Shown piece by piece: positions 61,495 through 64,000 of a stretch of DNA of 64,000 nt. The notes under the pieces are model-generated. The model searched no databases and was not told the DNA's origin. It was given only the letters and a program-made list of their open reading frames with translations. The number at the start of each line of letters is the position of its first letter. The first letter of the stretch is position 1. Both the position numbers and the translations under genes were made by a program. Source of the stretch: Polaromonas vacuolata (GTDB lineage Bacteria; Pseudomonadota; Gammaproteobacteria; Burkholderiales; Burkholderiaceae_C); assembly GCF_012584515.1 (NCBI RefSeq), contig NZ_CP051461.1, positions 1,472,001 to 1,536,000 of the forward strand. Direction: 5' to 3'.

Positions 61495-62061
61495 ATGCCT
61501 TACATGTCCCCACCTATCCCCAGCACCGAACCGGCCAGCCTCAATGCTGGCGATACCGCCAAGTGGCTCAAGTCGTTTGAGAACTATCCCGCTAGCGACG
61601 GCTGGCATCTCAATTACATATTGATCAATGGAAAAGGCAAAATTACTTTCGACTCTATTGACCAGGGTGACGATCATCTGATCAATGTCTTGGCCAGCAC
61701 TACAGCTGGCTGGGCTGCAGGAAATTACGACTGGCGTGCCTCTGTCAAGAAATCTGATTACGTTTTTACAGTTGGTAGCGGTCGTGTTGTAGTTAATGCG
61801 GCTTTTAGCGCCGCTACGTTAGACGCACGTAGTCAGGCAAGACGAACGCTTGAGGCGATTGAGTTAACTCTTGAGGGCCGTGCCAGCAGCGCGACTGCTG
61901 AATATGAGATTGCTGGTCGCAAGCTCAAGTACATTCCAATTCCTGAACTGCTACAGCTGCGGGACCGTTTACGCCGTGATGTTCGCAGCGAGAACACCGC
62001 TGCATCCATCACTGCCGGCCGCAAAAATCCCAACCGAATTTTTGTGAGGTTTGGGGCATGA
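61495..62061 (+). CDS. Head-tail joining protein, gpW-like region in longer protein
   Basis: 188 residues from ATG 61495 (MPYMSPPIPSTEPASLNAGD); a GTG 6 bp earlier is too near the AGG site. The first 120 residues are unassigned beta-rich sequence. The C-terminal third (RTLEAIELTLEGRASSATAE, KYIPIPELLQLRDRLRRDVR) resembles gpW-like head-tail connector segments. It overlaps the portal gene by 4 bp, the usual W-B order. Confidence 0.6.
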   Translation: MPYMSPPIPSTEPASLNAGDTAKWLKSFENYPASDGWHLNYILINGKGKITFDSIDQGDDHLINVLASTTAGWAAGNYDWRASVKKSDYVFTVGSGRVVVNAAFSAATLDARSQARRTLEAIELTLEGRASSATAEYEIAGRKLKYIPIPELLQLRDRLRRDVRSENTAASITAGRKNPNRIFVRFGA

Positions 62062-63563
62062 AGTCCGGTTTTTTCTCCCGTGCTTGGCAGCGCATGACCA
62101 GTAACGCACCAAATAAAGCGTTACAAATGCGAAGATTTGATGGTGCTCGAATAGACCGGTTAACTTCTGACTGGTTCGCTACTGAATCCAGCCTCAATGA
62201 GGAATTACGTGCAGACCTAAATTCACTACGCAAGCGCGGCCGTCAGCTAGTCACCAACAATGACTATGCGCGCAAGTTTCGCGGCATGGTTGAAAACAAC
62301 TTGATTGGTCCAGCTGGCGTACGCCTTCAAAGCAAGGTCGAAGATACCCCCGGAAAGCCTGACAGCTTAGCGAGCACTGCTATCGAGGCCGCTTATGAAG
62401 AGTGGAGCCAGTCTTGCGACGTGACGGGACAACTTAGTTTGCGCGACCTTTGCGAGAACATCGTTGGCGGCCTGCCAAGTGATGGTGAATTCTTAGTTCG
62501 AATGGTACGCGGTGCAGATGCGAAAAACCGTTTTAACTTTGCGCTGCAGGTGATCGATGTAGACCGCATTGACACCACTTACAACGGCAACTATGGCGGT
62601 AACACAGTCATCATGGGTGTGGAGGTCGATAACTACCGTCGCCCGCTAGCGCTACACCTTTTTGAAGCGCACCCCAACGATGGTGCTCGCACAGGCCGAC
62701 GCCGAGTCCGCGTTGCATCAACTGATTTACTGCACAAATTTAAGATTGAGCGTGCTGAACAGATGCGGGGCATACCTTGGATGGCGCCCGGCATGCTTAG
62801 CTTGCATCACCTTGGAAAGTTCATGCTCTCAGCGCTCCTAGCCGCCGAGCATGGCGCTAATCATTACGGTTTTTTTCAGCAAAAAGAAGATGAAGGTACG
62901 CCTCCAATTGGTGATGTTGATGGTGTCGGCGGAGACGCTATAAATATCGTGGCTAGCCAGCCTGGCGTGTACGACACATTGCCCGCTGGCTATAGCTTTC
63001 AAGCACATCAAAGCCAGTATCCCAACGAGGTGTTTGGACCGTTCGCAAAAACCATGCTGCAGCGCATCGCTACCGGTTGGCGCGTTGCATATCACTCGCT
63101 AGCCAATGATCTTGAGGGCGTGAGCTTTTCCAGCATTCGCAGCGGAACACTGGAAGAGCGCGATCGATGGATGGCAGACCAGCAGTGGTTTATCGGTGCA
63201 TTTATGGAACCAGTTTTTCAGGCTTGGCTTCAGATGGCGCTGATGTCTAGCTCTATCACCATGCTCAACGGCTCAGCTTTACCCGCATCAAAGATTATCA
63301 AGTTTAGCCAGCACGAGTGGCAGCCGCGGCGCTGGGAATGGGTTGATCCTAAGAACGACATGGAGGCAAAGATTCTTAGCGTACGCGCCGGTCTCATGGC
63401 CCCGCAAGATTCAAGTGCCGCCATGGGTTATGACTTCGAGGACACGCTTAAGGCAATTAAATTCGCGCAAGAAATGGCTAAGACTTTGGGTGTGAATTTG
63501 AACGCTTACGAAGGTACACCAGGCGCTACGCCGACGCAGCCAACGCCAGAAAAAAATAAATGA
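62058..63563 (+). CDS. Phage portal protein, lambda family
   Basis: 501 residues. Lambda-type portal features include the early RGRQLVTNNDYARKFRGMVE, DVDRIDTTYNGNY near residue 170, and the conserved LANDLEGVSFSSIRSGTLEE with DRWMADQQWF. The C-terminal ~30 residues (TPTQPTPEKNK) are a disordered tail. It forms the ring at the capsid vertex through which DNA enters. Confidence 0.92.
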   Translation: MKSGFFSRAWQRMTSNAPNKALQMRRFDGARIDRLTSDWFATESSLNEELRADLNSLRKRGRQLVTNNDYARKFRGMVENNLIGPAGVRLQSKVEDTPGKPDSLASTAIEAAYEEWSQSCDVTGQLSLRDLCENIVGGLPSDGEFLVRMVRGADAKNRFNFALQVIDVDRIDTTYNGNYGGNTVIMGVEVDNYRRPLALHLFEAHPNDGARTGRRRVRVASTDLLHKFKIERAEQMRGIPWMAPGMLSLHHLGKFMLSALLAAEHGANHYGFFQQKEDEGTPPIGDVDGVGGDAINIVASQPGVYDTLPAGYSFQAHQSQYPNEVFGPFAKTMLQRIATGWRVAYHSLANDLEGVSFSSIRSGTLEERDRWMADQQWFIGAFMEPVFQAWLQMALMSSSITMLNGSALPASKIIKFSQHEWQPRRWEWVDPKNDMEAKILSVRAGLMAPQDSSAAMGYDFEDTLKAIKFAQEMAKTLGVNLNAYEGTPGATPTQPTPEKNK

Positions 63564-63566
63564 TCT

Positions 63567-63593
63567 GTCCGGTTTCTTGCCTTGAAAACCGGA
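63567..63593 (+). repeat. Intergenic hairpin repeat, copy 2
   Basis: GTCCGGTTTCTTGCCTTGAA through AACCGGA is identical over 27 nt to the copy at 61452. TCCGGTTT/AAACCGGA pair as an 8-bp stem. It begins 4 nt after the portal stop and ends 25 nt before the protease start. Confidence 0.85.
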
Positions 63594-63618
63594 TGCTACT
63601 TAAACGAAAGTCATACCC

Positions 63619-64000
63619 ATGAGCAGTAACTCCATTCCAGACAATCTTGCTAGATACCTAACTGAAGATGGGAAAAAGCAAGAGCGTAGCTTTGTTGTCG
63701 AGCGATCGACTGTGAACGTTGTCGCCCGCACCGTAGAAATGGCGTTCGCTAGCGAGACTCCATACGAGCGTTACTGGGGGATTGAAATTTTGGAATGCAC
63801 ACCCAACGCCATGCGTCAAAGCCGAATGCGCTCTGGTGCTAACTTGCTATGCGACCACAACCCGACTGATGTTGTCGGCGTTATCGAATCTGTAGAAATC
63901 GGCGTTGACCGGGTGGCCCGCGCCGTTGTTCGTTTTGGGAAAAGCGAGCGCGCAGAAGAAGTCTTCCAAGATGTGATTGACGGTATCCGTCGCAACGTCT
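63619..64000 (+). CDS. Prohead protease (HK97-type), possibly fused to capsid, 3' part missing
   Basis: The first 127 residues of a protein starting MSSNSIPDNLARYLTEDGKK. The body (SFVVERSTVNVVARTVEMAF, YERYWGIEILECTPNAMRQS, MRSGANLLCDHNPTDVVGVI) resembles HK97-type prohead proteases, with the catalytic His in LLCDHNPTD. In several lambda-like phages of this order the same gene continues into the major capsid protein; that cannot be seen because it runs past 64,000. Confidence 0.78.
   Translation, partial: MSSNSIPDNLARYLTEDGKKQERSFVVERSTVNVVARTVEMAFASETPYERYWGIEILECTPNAMRQSRMRSGANLLCDHNPTDVVGVIESVEIGVDRVARAVVRFGKSERAEEVFQDVIDGIRRNV

Larger units (their letters stand above)
46148..64000. mobile_element. 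Lambda-like prophage, left part (right end outside window)
   Basis: From tRNA-His onward all recognisable genes are phage genes in lambdoid order: int-xis and small leftward early genes, cI with accessory genes, cro, CII-like, replication genes with an internal origin, terminase, portal, protease. The left boundary is taken as the tRNA 3' end because the integrase is adjacent. The right attachment site and tail/lysis genes must lie beyond 64,000. Most genes are intact, but two small early genes look broken. Confidence 0.95.

Overview
The window looks like a chromosomal segment of a betaproteobacterium of the order Burkholderiales, most likely family Comamonadaceae (Rhodoferax/Polaromonas/Limnohabitans-like). 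This rests on protein character and gene order: an EF-P with arginine at position 32 next to its EarP rhamnosyltransferase, a long lysine/alanine-rich N-terminal extension on RpoD, a phasin, and an HU gene followed by tRNA-Val(TAC) and ppiD. Genus cannot be fixed from the sequence alone. Positions 1 to about 46,150 are host core and metabolic genes; 46,150 to the right edge is the left part of a lambda-like prophage.

Host part. On the minus strand a grpE-dnaK heat-shock pair (dnaK runs off the left edge) lies behind a sigma-32-type promoter. A GntR regulator is divergent from a sugar-acid catabolic set: uronate dehydrogenase, galactarate dehydratase, keto-deoxyglucarate aldolase and aldose 1-epimerase, which together would take galacturonate to pyruvate and tartronate semialdehyde. 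Next come rpoD and dnaG (minus), an acyl-CoA synthetase, a gamma-glutamyltransferase, an SDR dehydrogenase, a HigBA-type toxin-antitoxin pair, a patatin-like lipoprotein and a phasin. A tightly packed plus-strand run follows (HDAC-like amidohydrolase, thioesterase, nitroreductase, a fused LivH-LivM permease and two Liv ATPases), then FKBP, pncB, a NhaD-like antiporter, a hydroxyacid reductase, rmuC and an MFS transporter. Minus-strand LOG, efp and earP are followed by uvrC with a repeat-bearing insertion, pgsA, a DMT exporter, a divergent LysR/haloacetate dehalogenase pair, tartrate dehydrogenase, HU, tRNA-Val, ppiD and tRNA-His.

Prophage part. The integrase abuts the 3' end of tRNA-His, the probable attachment site. 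A leftward early operon (about 51,086 down to 47,500) carries small phage genes, two of which appear broken (an in-frame amber and a probable frameshift), plus a dNMP kinase, an excisionase and the integrase. The immunity region holds a LexA/CI-type repressor, a Cro-like gene and five copies of a 14-bp palindrome TTAAGN4CTTAA: three between cI and cro, two on a strong leftward promoter at 51,426-51,454. Between them, cotranscribed downstream of cI in the place lambda uses for rexAB, sit two overlapping genes of uncharacterised families (DUF6978-like and DUF1828-like); they are the best candidate here for a lysogen-expressed exclusion or defence module.

The rightward arm has a CII-like gene, a replication initiator gene with an embedded iteron array (eight 7-bp sites at exact 11-bp multiples, then two inverted sites and a polypurine tract, reminiscent of lambda ori), a P-like gene, then the packaging/head cluster (small and GpA-type large terminase, a Mor-like regulator, head-tail joining protein, portal, prohead protease). 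Two copies of one 27-nt hairpin precede the head-tail joining and protease genes. Also notable are a tandemly duplicated zinc-ribbon gene pair antisense to the early right operon and a long structured leader RNA on the leftward operon.
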